From positions 8,190,501 through 8,254,500 of the forward strand of contig NZ_AP023356.1 in NCBI RefSeq assembly GCF_018324205.1: 64,000 bases of DNA, written 5' to 3'. This DNA is from Actinoplanes ianthinogenes. GTDB taxonomy: Bacteria; Actinomycetota; Actinomycetes; Mycobacteriales; Micromonosporaceae. Shown one piece after another: positions 17,973 to 26,823 of this stretch. The translations under genes and the position numbers were made by a program. The notes under the pieces were generated by a model, which worked only from the letters and a program-made list of their open reading frames with translations, did no database searches and was not told where the DNA came from. Position 1 is the stretch's first letter. The number at the start of each line of letters is the position of its first letter.

Positions 17973-18368
17973 GTGAAACCGTCGGTGTCCTGTGTCTTCG
18001 TCTGTCACGACGGGGACGGCAAGATTCTGCTGGCCAGGCGTTCGGCGCAGGCCCGTGACGAGCCCGGTGCCTGGGACTGCGGGGCCGGGGCGCTCGAGTT
18101 CGGCGAGACGTTCGAGGCGGCGGTGACCCGGGAGGTCGTCGAGGAGTACGTCGCCGCGCCACTGGAGATCGTGCAGCTCGGGGTGCGCAACGTGCTGCGC
18201 GAGGATCCGCCGTCGCACTGGGTGGCGGTGGTGTTCTCGGTGCGGGTGGATCCGGCCCAGGTGCGGATCGGGGAGCCGCACAAGTTCGACGAGCTGATCT
18301 GGTGTGCGCCGGGTGAGTTGCCGGAGCCGCGGCATTCGCAGTTGGAGGCTACGTTGGCACTGCTGTGA
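17973..18368 (+). CDS. Nudix hydrolase
   Basis: A Nudix box is visible as GALEFGE followed by seven residues and REVVEEY, so the metal-binding glutamates are present although the last glycine is replaced. The rest (SCVFVCHDGDGKILLARRS, AWDCGAGALEFGE, FDELIWCAPGELPE) fits a MutT/YfcD-like small Nudix domain. The start is uncertain: GTG 17973 is seven bases after CAGGAT and suits a leaderless transcript, while ATG 17964 and ATG 17934 are in frame. The substrate is not deducible. Confidence 0.85.
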   Translation: MKPSVSCVFVCHDGDGKILLARRSAQARDEPGAWDCGAGALEFGETFEAAVTREVVEEYVAAPLEIVQLGVRNVLREDPPSHWVAVVFSVRVDPAQVRIGEPHKFDELIWCAPGELPEPRHSQLEATLALL

Positions 18369-18399
18369 ACCGCAGGTTTGAGCGCTAGCGTCGGCGTCG

Positions 18400-21300
18400 A
18401 TGGACGTGGAGCTGACGCTGTTGACGCGGGTGCGTCACCGTGGGGTGGAGATCGGCGGATCCCGGCTCGGTGACCTGCTCGCGCTGCTGGCCGGGGAGCC
18501 GGCAGCCGGGTGCGGGCCGGGCCGGCTGATCGCCGAGTTGTGGCCCGAGGAGCAGCCGGACCATCCGGTGAAGGCGTTGCAGACGCTGGTGGCCCGGGCG
18601 CGGGCGCGGCTCGGGGCGGAGGCGATCCGGAGCACGCCGGCCGGGTATCGGCTGGCGCTCGCTCCGGAGCAGGTGGACTCGTCGGCGGTGGTGCTGCGGG
18701 CGGCGGCGAGTGAGCGGCTCACCCGGGCCGGGGACCACGCGGCGGCGCTGGCCGAGGCCGAGGCCGGGTTGGCGTTGTTCGGCTTTCCCTCCGGCTCCGG
18801 CGTCGGCGTCGGCTTCGGCCTCGACGCGGGTGAGGCGGCGGACGGGCCGCTCGGGGAGTTGCGGGCGGCTCGGGCGGCCACGCGGCGGGAGCTGGCCAGG
18901 GCGCGGGCGCTGGCACTGGCCCGGCTGGGGCGGCCCGCCGCCGGAGCGCTCGACGAGGTGCTCGCGGAGCGGCCGCGGGACGAGGAAGTGCTGCTCGAGT
19001 TGCTGCGGTGCGAGGCGGCGGAGCAGGGGCCGGCGGCGGCCCTGGCCAGGTATGACGCCTATCGGCGGGGCCTGCGGGACGAGCTCGGCGCGGATCCGGG
19101 CCCAGCCCTGCGGGCCGCGCACCGGGAGCTGTTGCTGACGGACGCGCCGGTGGTCCGGCAGGGACTTCGGTACGAACCGAACGCGCTGCTCGGCCGGGAC
19201 GCGGACGTGGCGGCGGTGGGCGGACTGCTGCGGACGCATCGGGTGGTGTCCGTGGTCGGCGCCGGCGGCATCGGCAAGACCCGGCTGGCCCAGGCGGTCG
19301 GGCGGCGGGCGACCCACCGCCTGGTGTACCTGGTCGAGCTCGCCGGGGTGACCCGGGACGATGACGTGCTCGGGGCGGTCGCGGCGGCGCTCGGGCTGGG
19401 CGCGGCGGCCGGGATCGCCGGAATCGTCGGCGCGCTGGAACCCGGGCCGGCCCTGCTCGTCCTGGACAACTGCGAGCAGGTGATCGACGGGGTGGCCGGA
19501 CTGGTCCGGGCGCTGGTCGGGCTGGCCGGCGCGGTGACCGTGCTGACCACCAGCCGGGCGCCGCTCGGGCTGTCGTCGGAGGTCGTCTACGCGCTGCCCG
19601 AGTTGGACCTGCCGACCAGTGTGGAGCTGTTCACGCAGCGGGCGCGGGCGGCGCGGCCGGGTGCCGACCTGCCGGCGGACGCGGTCCGGGAGCTGTGCCG
19701 GCGGCTGGACGGGCTGCCGCTGGCGGTGGAGCTGGCCGCGGCCCGGATCCGGATCATGTCGCCGGCGGAGATCGCCGAGCGGTTCAGCCTGCACCAGGGT
19801 GGTGGGCGGGACCTGCCCGAACGGCACCGGACCCTGCACGCGGTGATCGACTGGAGCTGGCACCTGCTCGACGCGGACGGGCAGGCGGCCATGCGGTTGC
19901 TGTCGATCTTTCCGGGCGGGTTCACCCGGGGGCTCGCCGGCGACGCGGTGGTGGCGCAGCTGGTCGACCAGTCGCTGGTCAAAGTCATCGACAGCCCGGG
20001 CGGGACGCGGTTCCGGATGGTCGAGACGGTGCGGGAGTTCAGCACGGCGCGGCGGAGCGAGGCCGGGGAGACCGAGGCGGCGACCGAGCGGCTCCTGGCG
20101 TGGGCACGGGAGCGGGGTGTCCGGGACGCGACCGATTACGCGGCGGGCCTGGTGTCCGCGGTCGACGAACTGCGGGACGAGCAGGAGAACCTGGTCCTGG
20201 CGTTGCGGCTCGGGCTGGAGCGCAATGACGGGGCGACGGTGGCGGCGGCCGGGGCGTTGCTCGGGGCGTTGTGGCTGACCGACTCGAACATCACCCGGCT
20301 GGCGTCGCTGGCCGGCGAGGTGCCGGCGGTGCTGGCGCGATATCGGCCCGAGGCCGCCTATGTCGAGGCCACCCGGACCACCGCGGTCTGGTGCGCGATG
20401 ATCAGCTATCTCACCCGCGGGCCACGGCCGGTGCGGGCCCTGGCGGTGCTGCGCCGGCTCCCGCCGCCGGCGCCGGGGACGCTGATCGGCGCCGCGCAGA
20501 CGGTGCTCGGCGCGGCCGACGTGCGGGCGCTGGGCGACAGCGACGATCCGCTGGTCGCCGGGCTGGCTCAGTACGCGCGCAGCTACCAGGCCGAACACGC
20601 CAACGAGCCGGAGGCCGCGCTGCTCGCGGCCCGGCGCATGCTCGACCGTCTCGGCGCGACGGACCCGTGGCTGCGGGCGCTCGCGCACGCGCGGATCGGG
20701 GAACTGTGCTTGCAGGCGGCGCCGGGGGAGGAGGCGTTCCGGCACCTCGACACCGCCTTGTCGATCATGGAGGAGCTCGGGGCGTGGTCGAGCGCGGCGC
20801 GGGCGCGGTGGGCGATCGTGCTGGCCGACCTGCAACGAGGGGCGTTCGACCGGGCCGAGCAGGGGCTCGACCAGCTGAGCCGGGGTGTGCTGGCCGAGGA
20901 GGCCGGGCCGATGATGTTCGACCTGTGCAGCCGGGCGGAGATCCTGCTGGGGCGCGGGGACGTCGACGGCGGGCTGCGGTTGTGGCGCCAGGCCGCGGCG
21001 GGAGTGCGGCAGTCCGAGGGGCTGTGGGCCGGTGAGGTGCTCGCGGTCGCGGTGATCGCGCACTGCCGGTACGGACGGTCGGACCTGGTGGCCGACCTGG
21101 CCTCGGTGGTGACGGAGCGGCTGGCGGTGCTGCTGCCGGAGGCGCCGGTGGCGGTCTTCCGGATCTGCGGGGTGATGCTGGTGGCCCGGGCGGCGTTCGC
21201 GCGTGCGGGCGGGCGGCTGCTCGCGGTCGCCGAACGATTCGGATTTTCCGGTACGTTTCAGTCGGTGCCCGCCGTGGCGGCGGCGGTGCGGGAGGCCGAT

Positions 21301-21417
21301 CGGCCGGCATACTCGGCTGCGGTGCAGGAGTATGCCGGCCTCGATGCCACCGAGCTCCGCCTGATCGCGGCCTCGTTACTGGGCGGGGTCTCGCCGGAAC
21401 AGCAGGCGAGCCCATAG
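18400..21417 (+). CDS. AfsR-type BTAD/NB-ARC regulator (SARP family)
   Basis: The 1005-residue protein has an N-terminal winged-helix region (residues 1-90, RLIAELWPEEQPDHPVKALQ). A bacterial transcriptional activation domain follows to about 245 (YDAYRRGLRDELGADPGPALR). A STAND-type ATPase has its P-loop GAGGIGKT near 288, LLVLDNCEQV near 353 and TTSRAPLGL, and a long helical TPR-like C-terminus completes the protein. Family members activate antibiotic or other secondary-metabolite genes in response to phosphorylation or ATP. No cluster of biosynthetic genes is adjacent; the nearest possible target is the convergent DrrAB-like exporter. TAGCGT lies eight bases before the ATG, suggesting a leaderless start. 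The end overlaps the permease gene by 42 bp. Confidence 0.9.
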   Translation: MDVELTLLTRVRHRGVEIGGSRLGDLLALLAGEPAAGCGPGRLIAELWPEEQPDHPVKALQTLVARARARLGAEAIRSTPAGYRLALAPEQVDSSAVVLRAAASERLTRAGDHAAALAEAEAGLALFGFPSGSGVGVGFGLDAGEAADGPLGELRAARAATRRELARARALALARLGRPAAGALDEVLAERPRDEEVLLELLRCEAAEQGPAAALARYDAYRRGLRDELGADPGPALRAAHRELLLTDAPVVRQGLRYEPNALLGRDADVAAVGGLLRTHRVVSVVGAGGIGKTRLAQAVGRRATHRLVYLVELAGVTRDDDVLGAVAAALGLGAAAGIAGIVGALEPGPALLVLDNCEQVIDGVAGLVRALVGLAGAVTVLTTSRAPLGLSSEVVYALPELDLPTSVELFTQRARAARPGADLPADAVRELCRRLDGLPLAVELAAARIRIMSPAEIAERFSLHQGGGRDLPERHRTLHAVIDWSWHLLDADGQAAMRLLSIFPGGFTRGLAGDAVVAQLVDQSLVKVIDSPGGTRFRMVETVREFSTARRSEAGETEAATERLLAWARERGVRDATDYAAGLVSAVDELRDEQENLVLALRLGLERNDGATVAAAGALLGALWLTDSNITRLASLAGEVPAVLARYRPEAAYVEATRTTAVWCAMISYLTRGPRPVRALAVLRRLPPPAPGTLIGAAQTVLGAADVRALGDSDDPLVAGLAQYARSYQAEHANEPEAALLAARRMLDRLGATDPWLRALAHARIGELCLQAAPGEEAFRHLDTALSIMEELGAWSSAARARWAIVLADLQRGAFDRAEQGLDQLSRGVLAEEAGPMMFDLCSRAEILLGRGDVDGGLRLWRQAAAGVRQSEGLWAGEVLAVAVIAHCRYGRSDLVADLASVVTERLAVLLPEAPVAVFRICGVMLVARAAFARAGGRLLAVAERFGFSGTFQSVPAVAAAVREADRPAYSAAVQEYAGLDATELRLIAASLLGGVSPEQQASP

Positions 21418-22131
21418 ATAGCCGCCCGCCGCCAGGACCAGGCACCAGGTGACCGCGACCAGACCGTTGCCGCCGATCGCGGTGCCGAGCAGCAGGCCGC
21501 GCAGGCTGTCGATGATCGGCGTGAACGGCTCGTGCGCGGCGAACCAGCGGACCGCACCGGACATCGTCTCCGGCCGGACGAACGCGCTGCTCAGGAACGG
21601 CAGCAGCTGGGTGATCAGGGTGAACGGCGCGGTGCCCTCGGCGGTCTTCGCGGCCAGGCCGACCGCGACGCCGATCCAGGTCATCGCCACCGTGAGCAGG
21701 GCGATCACGCCGGCGGCGGCGAGCCAGCGGACCGGGTCGCCGGCCGGCCGGAAGCCCAGGGCGACGGCCACGGCCACCACCAGGGCAGCACTGAGCAGGG
21801 TGCGTACGGTGGAGCCGATGACGTGCCCGGTCAGCACCGAGGCACGGGAGATGGCCATGGTGCGGAACCGGTTGATGATTCCCTGGGTCATGTCCCGGTT
21901 CACGGCGAGGGCCGTGGTCGTCGAGCCGTAGCCGACGGTCATCAGCAGGACCCCGGCGACCAGGTAGTCGATGTAGGCGTCCTCGGACATGCCGGCGCTC
22001 AGCGCGCCGCCGAAGACCCCGACGAAGAGCAGCAGCAGGACGACCGGCATGCCGACCGTCATGATGATCGCGCTCGGGTTGCGGGCGGTGTGCCGCACGG
22101 TGCGCCGCACCATAGTCATCGCGTCGTTCAT
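21376..22131 (-). CDS. ABC-2 type permease (DrrB-like)
   Basis: The 251-residue protein has six hydrophobic segments and the ABC-2 layout seen in DrrB. The N-terminal VRRTVRHTARNPSAIIM precedes span 1. GVLLMTVGYGSTTTALAVNRDMTQGI with RFRTMAISRAS follows, and LPFLSSAFVRPETM and HEPFTPIIDSLRGLL come near the end. Its ATG overlaps the stop of the ATPase gene (ATGA), so the two are translationally coupled as one exporter. Such pairs export lipophilic compounds, often giving self-resistance to natural products. The open frame extending upstream is a shadow inside the ATPase gene. Confidence 0.92.
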   Translation of the reverse strand: MNDAMTMVRRTVRHTARNPSAIIMTVGMPVVLLLLFVGVFGGALSAGMSEDAYIDYLVAGVLLMTVGYGSTTTALAVNRDMTQGIINRFRTMAISRASVLTGHVIGSTVRTLLSAALVVAVAVALGFRPAGDPVRWLAAAGVIALLTVAMTWIGVAVGLAAKTAEGTAPFTLITQLLPFLSSAFVRPETMSGAVRWFAAHEPFTPIIDSLRGLLLGTAIGGNGLVAVTWCLVLAAGGYLWARLLFRRDPAQ

Positions 22132-23045
22132 GGCGCCACCTCCGCCGTCCGGCCGGTCAGGGCCAGGAATACGTCTTCCAGGTCGGGGGAGTGCACGGAC
22201 AGCTCCTCGGCCTCGATCCCCGCCCGGTCCAGCCGATCCAGCAGCTCGCGGGGCTTCGCCGCGGGAAGCCGGAGGGAGAGCCCGTCGTCGTCGCGCTCGC
22301 CGTCGGTGAAGAGCGCCGCGGCGGCGCCGAGCGTCCCGGCGTCCGCGAAGCGCAGCCGGACGTGGCCGCCCGGCACCCGGCGTTTCAGCTCGGCGGGCGT
22401 GCCGTCGGCGACGATCCGCCCGCCGTCGAGCAGCGCGACCCGGCCGGCGAGCTGGTCGGCCTCCTCCAGGTACTGCGTGGTCAGGAAGATGGTGACGCCG
22501 TCGGCCACCAGGTCCCGCACGGTCTGCCACATCATCCGGCGGCTGCGCGGGTCCAGTCCGGTGGTCGGCTCGTCCAGGAAGATCAGTCGCGGCCGCCCGA
22601 TCAGAGTCATCGCCAGGTCCAGCCGCCGCCGCATCCCGCCGGAGTAGGTGGACGCGGCCCTGCCCGCCGCCTCCACCAGGTCGAACCGGTCGAGCAGCGC
22701 GGCGACGCGGTCCCGCCGCGCCGCCCGGCCGACGTGGTGCAGATCGGCCATCAGCTCCAGGTTCTCCGCCCCGGTCAGCAGGTCGTCGACGGCGGAGAAC
22801 TGCCCGGTCACCCCGATCATCCGGCGGATCGCCTCGGGTTCCCGCCGCAGATCGTGCCCGCCGACCGTCACCCGACCGCCGTCGAACCGGATCAGCGTGG
22901 ACAGGATCCGGACCGCTGTCGTCTTGCCCGCCCCGTTCGGCCCCAGCAGCGCGAACGTCGTCCCGTCCGGCACCGTGAAGTCGATCCCGCCGAGCACCAC
23001 CCGCTCCCCGAACGACTTCCGCAACCCCTCGACCTCGACCGTCAT
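22128..23045 (-). CDS. ABC exporter ATPase (DrrA-like)
   Basis: The 305-residue ATPase has Walker A GPNGAGKT near residue 34-41, Q-loop VTGQFSAVDDLLTG, signature YSGGMRRRL near 138, Walker B LIFLDEPTTGLDP near 155 and switch-like TTQYLEEADQLA. The VTGQFSAVDD...TGAENL stretch and the C-terminal SPDLEDVFLALTG are characteristic of DrrA-type daunorubicin-resistance ATPases. The start is supported by GAGGAGGGCGG before the ATG. It forms an operon with the permease downstream. Confidence 0.94.
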   Translation of the reverse strand: MTVEVEGLRKSFGERVVLGGIDFTVPDGTTFALLGPNGAGKTTAVRILSTLIRFDGGRVTVGGHDLRREPEAIRRMIGVTGQFSAVDDLLTGAENLELMADLHHVGRAARRDRVAALLDRFDLVEAAGRAASTYSGGMRRRLDLAMTLIGRPRLIFLDEPTTGLDPRSRRMMWQTVRDLVADGVTIFLTTQYLEEADQLAGRVALLDGGRIVADGTPAELKRRVPGGHVRLRFADAGTLGAAAALFTDGERDDDGLSLRLPAAKPRELLDRLDRAGIEAEELSVHSPDLEDVFLALTGRTAEVAP

Positions 23046-23280
23046 TCCGCCCTCCTCGTTGTCGTCGGGGAGAGCGTGCGCGGGCCCGGCTTCACCGCGG
23101 CGTCACGGCGGCTTCAGCAAGCTTCACCGCGGGGTCCAGCCGATAGTCGAGAGTGACAGCGTCGAAGGACGCCAGTGCTTCATCGAGCGAACGGCATGGC
23201 GCCGGGTCCGCGTGATGAGGCCAGGATCGAGTACCGTCGCGTCGCACCTTTGGGGGACGGGGGAGAGGAGCTCGGTCGCA

Positions 23281-23694
23281 ATGGAGCAGGAACTGAGCTA
23301 TGCGCATCCGGACGGGGTGCAGATCTCGCCGCTGGTGAGTCCGTTCGGGCGGCTGATCGCGCAGATCGCCGACGTGGTGCTGTTCGTGGGCACGGTGGGG
23401 ATCGGGTGGCTGGTCTGGGCGGCGCTGGTGTTCGGGCGGGGGCAGACACCGGGGCGGCAGCTGCTCGGGCACGCCGTCGCCGACGTGCGGACCGGGCGGC
23501 CGGTCGGGTTCGGACGGATGGTCGTCCGGGAGCTGCTGGCGAAATGGCTGCTCTGGATCGTGCTCGGCACGGTGACGTTCGGGATCTACCCCGTGGTGGA
23601 CGTGCTGTTCGTCTTCGGGGACCGGCAGCGGACGCTGCATGACCGGTTGGCCGGGGCCATCGTCGTACACAAATGGGGTCTTCCGCAGTGGTGA
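23281..23694 (+). CDS. RDD-family membrane protein
   Basis: The 137-residue protein carries an RDD domain with two main hydrophobic segments (DVVLFVGTVGIGWLVWAALV and LLWIVLGTVTFGIYPVVDVL). The polar block FGRGQTPGRQLLGHAVADVR and the terminal RTLHDRLAGAIVVH are typical of the family, although the leading Arg-Asp-Asp pattern is degenerate (RLIAQIADVV). The ATG follows GGGGGAGAGGAG. RDD proteins are of largely unknown, possibly transport-related function. It stands alone between the ABC operon and a lipoprotein gene. Confidence 0.85.
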   Translation: MEQELSYAHPDGVQISPLVSPFGRLIAQIADVVLFVGTVGIGWLVWAALVFGRGQTPGRQLLGHAVADVRTGRPVGFGRMVVRELLAKWLLWIVLGTVTFGIYPVVDVLFVFGDRQRTLHDRLAGAIVVHKWGLPQW

Positions 23695-23802
23695 GCGTCG
23701 GAATGATCACGGTGATTCGGCAGGGGCGGGTCCGAGCCGCTATCGTCACGCGCCATACGCGCGGGAAGCACGCCCGCCAGATATAGGGAAGTGACAGACG
23801 TC

Positions 23803-24534
23803 ATGAGGTTTGCTCCGCGCGCCGGCCTGGCCGCTCTCACCATCACCGCCGCCCTGCTCGCCGGGTGTGGCAACGGCGACAAGCCGGACACCGCGGCCCC
23901 GGCCGGCACGGCCGCCGCCAACGGCGTCGCCGACCTGGAGGCGGCCGCGATCCTGGAGAAGGCGAAGGCGGCGCTCAAGGCGGCGAAGTCCTTCCACGTC
24001 AAGGGCGCGGTGAGCGACAGCGGTGAGGTCACCAAGCTGGACCTGAAGGTGGCCGGCGCCGACGTCGCGGGCACCATCGACATGGGCGGCGCGACGCTGG
24101 AGATGCTCTCGGTCGGCGGCGCCCGCTACATCCGGCCGAACGAGGCCTTCTGGACGATGATCGACTCGTCCGGCGCGACCGCGAAGCTGATGAAGCAGGC
24201 CGTCGGCGACAAGTGGATCAAGCCGACCGCGAACGACGCCAGCCTGGGCTCGTTCTTCTTCGGCGCCTCGGACATCGACGAGATGCTGACGCCGGGCGGC
24301 GCGCTGAGCAAGGGCGAGGCGAAGCCGGTCGAGGGCGTGCCCGCGATCGGCCTGGTCGACGGCTCGGACGCGAAAACGGTGCTGTACGTCGCGACCAGCG
24401 GCGAGCCGTACCCGATCAAGATGGAGCGGCCGGCGCCGGAGGGCCTGACCTTCAGCGAGTTCAACCAGACCTTCCCGGAGATCAAGGCCCCGGCGGCCGC
24501 CGAGGTCGTCGACCAGGCGTCGCTCAAGAAGTAA
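23803..24534 (+). CDS. LppX/LprAFG-like lipoprotein
   Basis: A signal peptide with lipobox ALLAGC places the lipidated cysteine near residue 21. The mature part (LEKAKAALKAAKSFHVKG, LKVAGADVAGTIDMGG and a late FSEFNQTFPEIKAP) resembles the LppX/LprAFG and DUF-type lipoproteins that hold lipids in a beta-sheet groove, at the usual 240-residue length. ATG 23803 was chosen because it directly precedes the basic signal-peptide start; an in-frame GTG lies at 23791. It is monocistronic. The ligand is unknown. Confidence 0.75.
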   Translation: MRFAPRAGLAALTITAALLAGCGNGDKPDTAAPAGTAAANGVADLEAAAILEKAKAALKAAKSFHVKGAVSDSGEVTKLDLKVAGADVAGTIDMGGATLEMLSVGGARYIRPNEAFWTMIDSSGATAKLMKQAVGDKWIKPTANDASLGSFFFGASDIDEMLTPGGALSKGEAKPVEGVPAIGLVDGSDAKTVLYVATSGEPYPIKMERPAPEGLTFSEFNQTFPEIKAPAAAEVVDQASLKK

Positions 24535-24541
24535 GTCCGGG

Positions 24542-24850
24542 TCAGTCGGGCAGCAGCGGGCGCATAAAGGTGCGCTCGTAACGCAGGACGCAGCCGGACT
24601 CGTCGCGGATGCGGTCGGCGGCGAGGAACTCCGGGTCCGTGCCGAAGCGGCTGCGGTACTGCTCGTAGGCGGCGAGGCTGGGGAAGCTGAACAGCGCCTC
24701 GGCCTTGTCGCTGGCGCCCTCGGCGGGCAGGAAGTAGCCGTGGTGGACGCCGCCGTGCGCGCCGACCAGGCGGATCCACTCGCGGGCGAAGCGCTCGAAG
24801 GCCTCGATCTGGCGGGGATCGATCGTGTAGTGCACGACGCAGGTGATCAC
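24542..24850 (-). CDS. NIPSNAP-family small protein
   Basis: The 102-residue protein (VITCVVHYTIDPRQIEAFER, HHGYFLPAEG, SDKAEALFSFPSLAAYEQYR, CVLRYERTFM) has the dimeric ferredoxin-like pattern of NIPSNAP domain proteins. Its GTG start overlaps the stop of the truncated haemoglobin gene (GTGA), so the two are co-translated. The family function is unclear; linkage to a haemoglobin suggests a role in oxygen or nitric-oxide chemistry, which is inference. Confidence 0.82.
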   Translation of the reverse strand: MITCVVHYTIDPRQIEAFERFAREWIRLVGAHGGVHHGYFLPAEGASDKAEALFSFPSLAAYEQYRSRFGTDPEFLAADRIRDESGCVLRYERTFMRPLLPD

Positions 24851-25299
24851 CCGGACATTGAACCCGACCACGACCAGTGCGGCATCCGGGTGGTCTCCGG
24901 GACGGTCGCCGTGGCCGGGAACACGGCGGCGACCTCGCGGGTGGCGCAGTGCATGTAGTCGTGCAGGACGGCGTGCAGTTCCGGGTCGTCGGGCAGGGTG
25001 TGCGCCACCGCCTCGTCGAAGACCTCGGCGAACCGTTGCGAGAACGGGTCCTCGTCGCACTGGTTGGCGTGCACCCGCAGCATCGCGGCGTGACCGCCGA
25101 ACCGCTCGGAGAAGACCGGCGGCCCGCCGAGCACCTCACCCCAGTAGTCGGCGAGCCGCTGGACGTGCTCCGGGTTGCCGACGTGCGAGAACGGGTGCTC
25201 CAGCACCGGGTCGGCCAGGCAGCGGGCGTGGAAGTCGGCGGCCAGGGCGAGCATCGCCGGCGCTCCGCCGGCGGCTTCGAAGAGCGTTGGGCGTTCCAT
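24847..25299 (-). CDS. truncated haemoglobin (2-on-2 globin)
   Basis: The 150-residue protein contains the trHb pattern HPFSHVGNPEHVQRLADYWGEVLGGPPVFSERFGG (given in parts: HPFSHVG, RLADYWGEVLGGP, FSERFGGH). A following RVHANQ supplies the likely proximal histidine F8, and EAVAHTLPDDPELHAVLHDYM the G/H helices. Such proteins bind O2 or NO at haem. The tail after about residue 130 is an extension. It leads a two-gene operon with the NIPSNAP gene and is divergent, by 34 bp, from the esterase-like gene. Confidence 0.88.
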   Translation of the reverse strand: MERPTLFEAAGGAPAMLALAADFHARCLADPVLEHPFSHVGNPEHVQRLADYWGEVLGGPPVFSERFGGHAAMLRVHANQCDEDPFSQRFAEVFDEAVAHTLPDDPELHAVLHDYMHCATREVAAVFPATATVPETTRMPHWSWSGSMSG

Positions 25300-25333
25300 C
25301 CGGTCATCATCTCAGGCGGACAAAGTCTGACGT

Positions 25334-26635
25334 ATGGGGCGAAGCAGCAAGGGTAACTCTCGGAAAATGATCCGGTACGGGGACGAGGTGGCGTCGATCG
25401 CCCGGGAGCTGCGCGACCCGGGCGACCTGGAGATCCTGCTCGACCGCGCGGACTCCGCGCGGGTCGTCATGATCGGTGAGGCCACCCATGGCACGCACGA
25501 GTTCTATGCCTGGCGGTCGGCGCTCACCCAGCGGCTGATCGAGGAGCGCGGCTTCTCCTTCGTCGCGGTCGAGGGCGACTGGCCGGACTGCGAGCGGGTG
25601 GACGCCGCCGTCCGCGGTGGTCCCGGCGCGCCGGACGACCCCCGGTCCGCGCTGGTCCGGTACGACCGCTGGCCCACCTGGATGTGGGCGAACGAGGAGG
25701 TCGTGGACTTCACCCGCTGGCTGCACGGGTTCAACGCGGTCCGCCCGCCGGACGACCGGATCGGCTTCCACGGCCTGGACGTCTACTCGCTCTGGCAGTC
25801 GATGCGCGAGATCCTCACCTGGCTGCGCGAGAACGACCGTGACCTGGTGCCGGTCGCGCTGGACGCCTACCGCTGCTTCGAGCCGTTCAACGAGGACCCG
25901 AACGCGTACGGCTGGGCCACCCAGTTCGTCGGCGCCTCCTGCGAGGACAAGATCATCAAGATGCTCGCCGAGCTGCGCGACCGGGATTTCGGGGTGTGGC
26001 AGAACGCCGCCGTGGTGGCCGGCGCGGAGAACTATTACCGGACCATGGTGCGCGGCGGCCCGGACGCCTGGAACGGCCGGGACCGGCACATGGACGAGAC
26101 CCTGGACCGGCTGCTCACTCGGTACGGCCCCACCTCGAAGGCGGTGGTCTGGGCGCACAACACGCACGTCGGCGACGCCCGCGCCACCGACCAGGCCGAC
26201 AACGGCGAGCTGACCCTCGGGCAGCTGGCCCGGGACCGGTACGGCTGGGACGAGGTCCTCCTGGTCGGCATGGGCTCGTTCCGCGGCAGCGTGGTGGCCG
26301 GCGCGCAGTGGGGCGCCGCGATGGAGTCGATGCCGGTGCCGCCCGCCCGGTCCGGTTCCCTGGAGGAGATCCTGCACCTGACGGCCCCGCGGAACGCCCT
26401 GTTCGTCTTCCCGGCCGGCGACGACGCCCCGGATCTGCTCACCACGGTTCTGCCGCACCGGGCGATCGGCGTGGTCTACCGCCCGGAGCGGGAGCGCTGG
26501 GCGAACTATGTACCGACCGTGCTCGGCGACCGTTACGACGCGTTCCTGTGGTTCGACGAGTCGCGCGCCCTGCGCCCGCTGCACACGCTGCGGGTGAACG
26601 CGCACGAGCCGGAGACATACCCGAGCGGTGTGTAA
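25334..26635 (+). CDS. erythromycin-esterase-like protein (EreA/ChaN-like fold)
   Basis: The 433-residue protein contains the EreA-family signature VMIGEATHGTHEFY near residue 45, with the glutamate and histidine used in catalysis. It also has FSFVAVEGDWPDCERV, FHGLDVYSLWQSM and VVWAHNTHVGDA, including another family histidine. Cytoplasmic relatives hydrolyse macrolide lactones or act on unknown substrates; this branch is common in soil bacteria and is not proof of resistance. The ATG at 25334 is seven bases after CAAAGT and may be leaderless; ATG 25367 is an alternative. Confidence 0.85.
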   Translation: MGRSSKGNSRKMIRYGDEVASIARELRDPGDLEILLDRADSARVVMIGEATHGTHEFYAWRSALTQRLIEERGFSFVAVEGDWPDCERVDAAVRGGPGAPDDPRSALVRYDRWPTWMWANEEVVDFTRWLHGFNAVRPPDDRIGFHGLDVYSLWQSMREILTWLRENDRDLVPVALDAYRCFEPFNEDPNAYGWATQFVGASCEDKIIKMLAELRDRDFGVWQNAAVVAGAENYYRTMVRGGPDAWNGRDRHMDETLDRLLTRYGPTSKAVVWAHNTHVGDARATDQADNGELTLGQLARDRYGWDEVLLVGMGSFRGSVVAGAQWGAAMESMPVPPARSGSLEEILHLTAPRNALFVFPAGDDAPDLLTTVLPHRAIGVVYRPERERWANYVPTVLGDRYDAFLWFDESRALRPLHTLRVNAHEPETYPSGV

Positions 26636-26823
26636 TCACATTTGAAGAAGCGATTAAATCGATCTTTGCAGTGCCGGTTGTTCATCAGCCTAGTGACGTG
26701 CGCCAATGAATGATCGTCACGAACCTATGGCCGGGGAATGGGCATCTTCCGAGTGTGATCCGCATTACGCTGTGCGTTCATCCGATCATCCTATTCGGAT
26801 CTTCCTTCGGAACTGGGGTGTCC

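Noticed and set aside
25334..26635. Macrolide resistance gene
   Set aside because: The EreA-like motifs are present, but this family is broad in soil actinomycetes and no mobile element or other resistance gene accompanies it, so resistance is not claimed.
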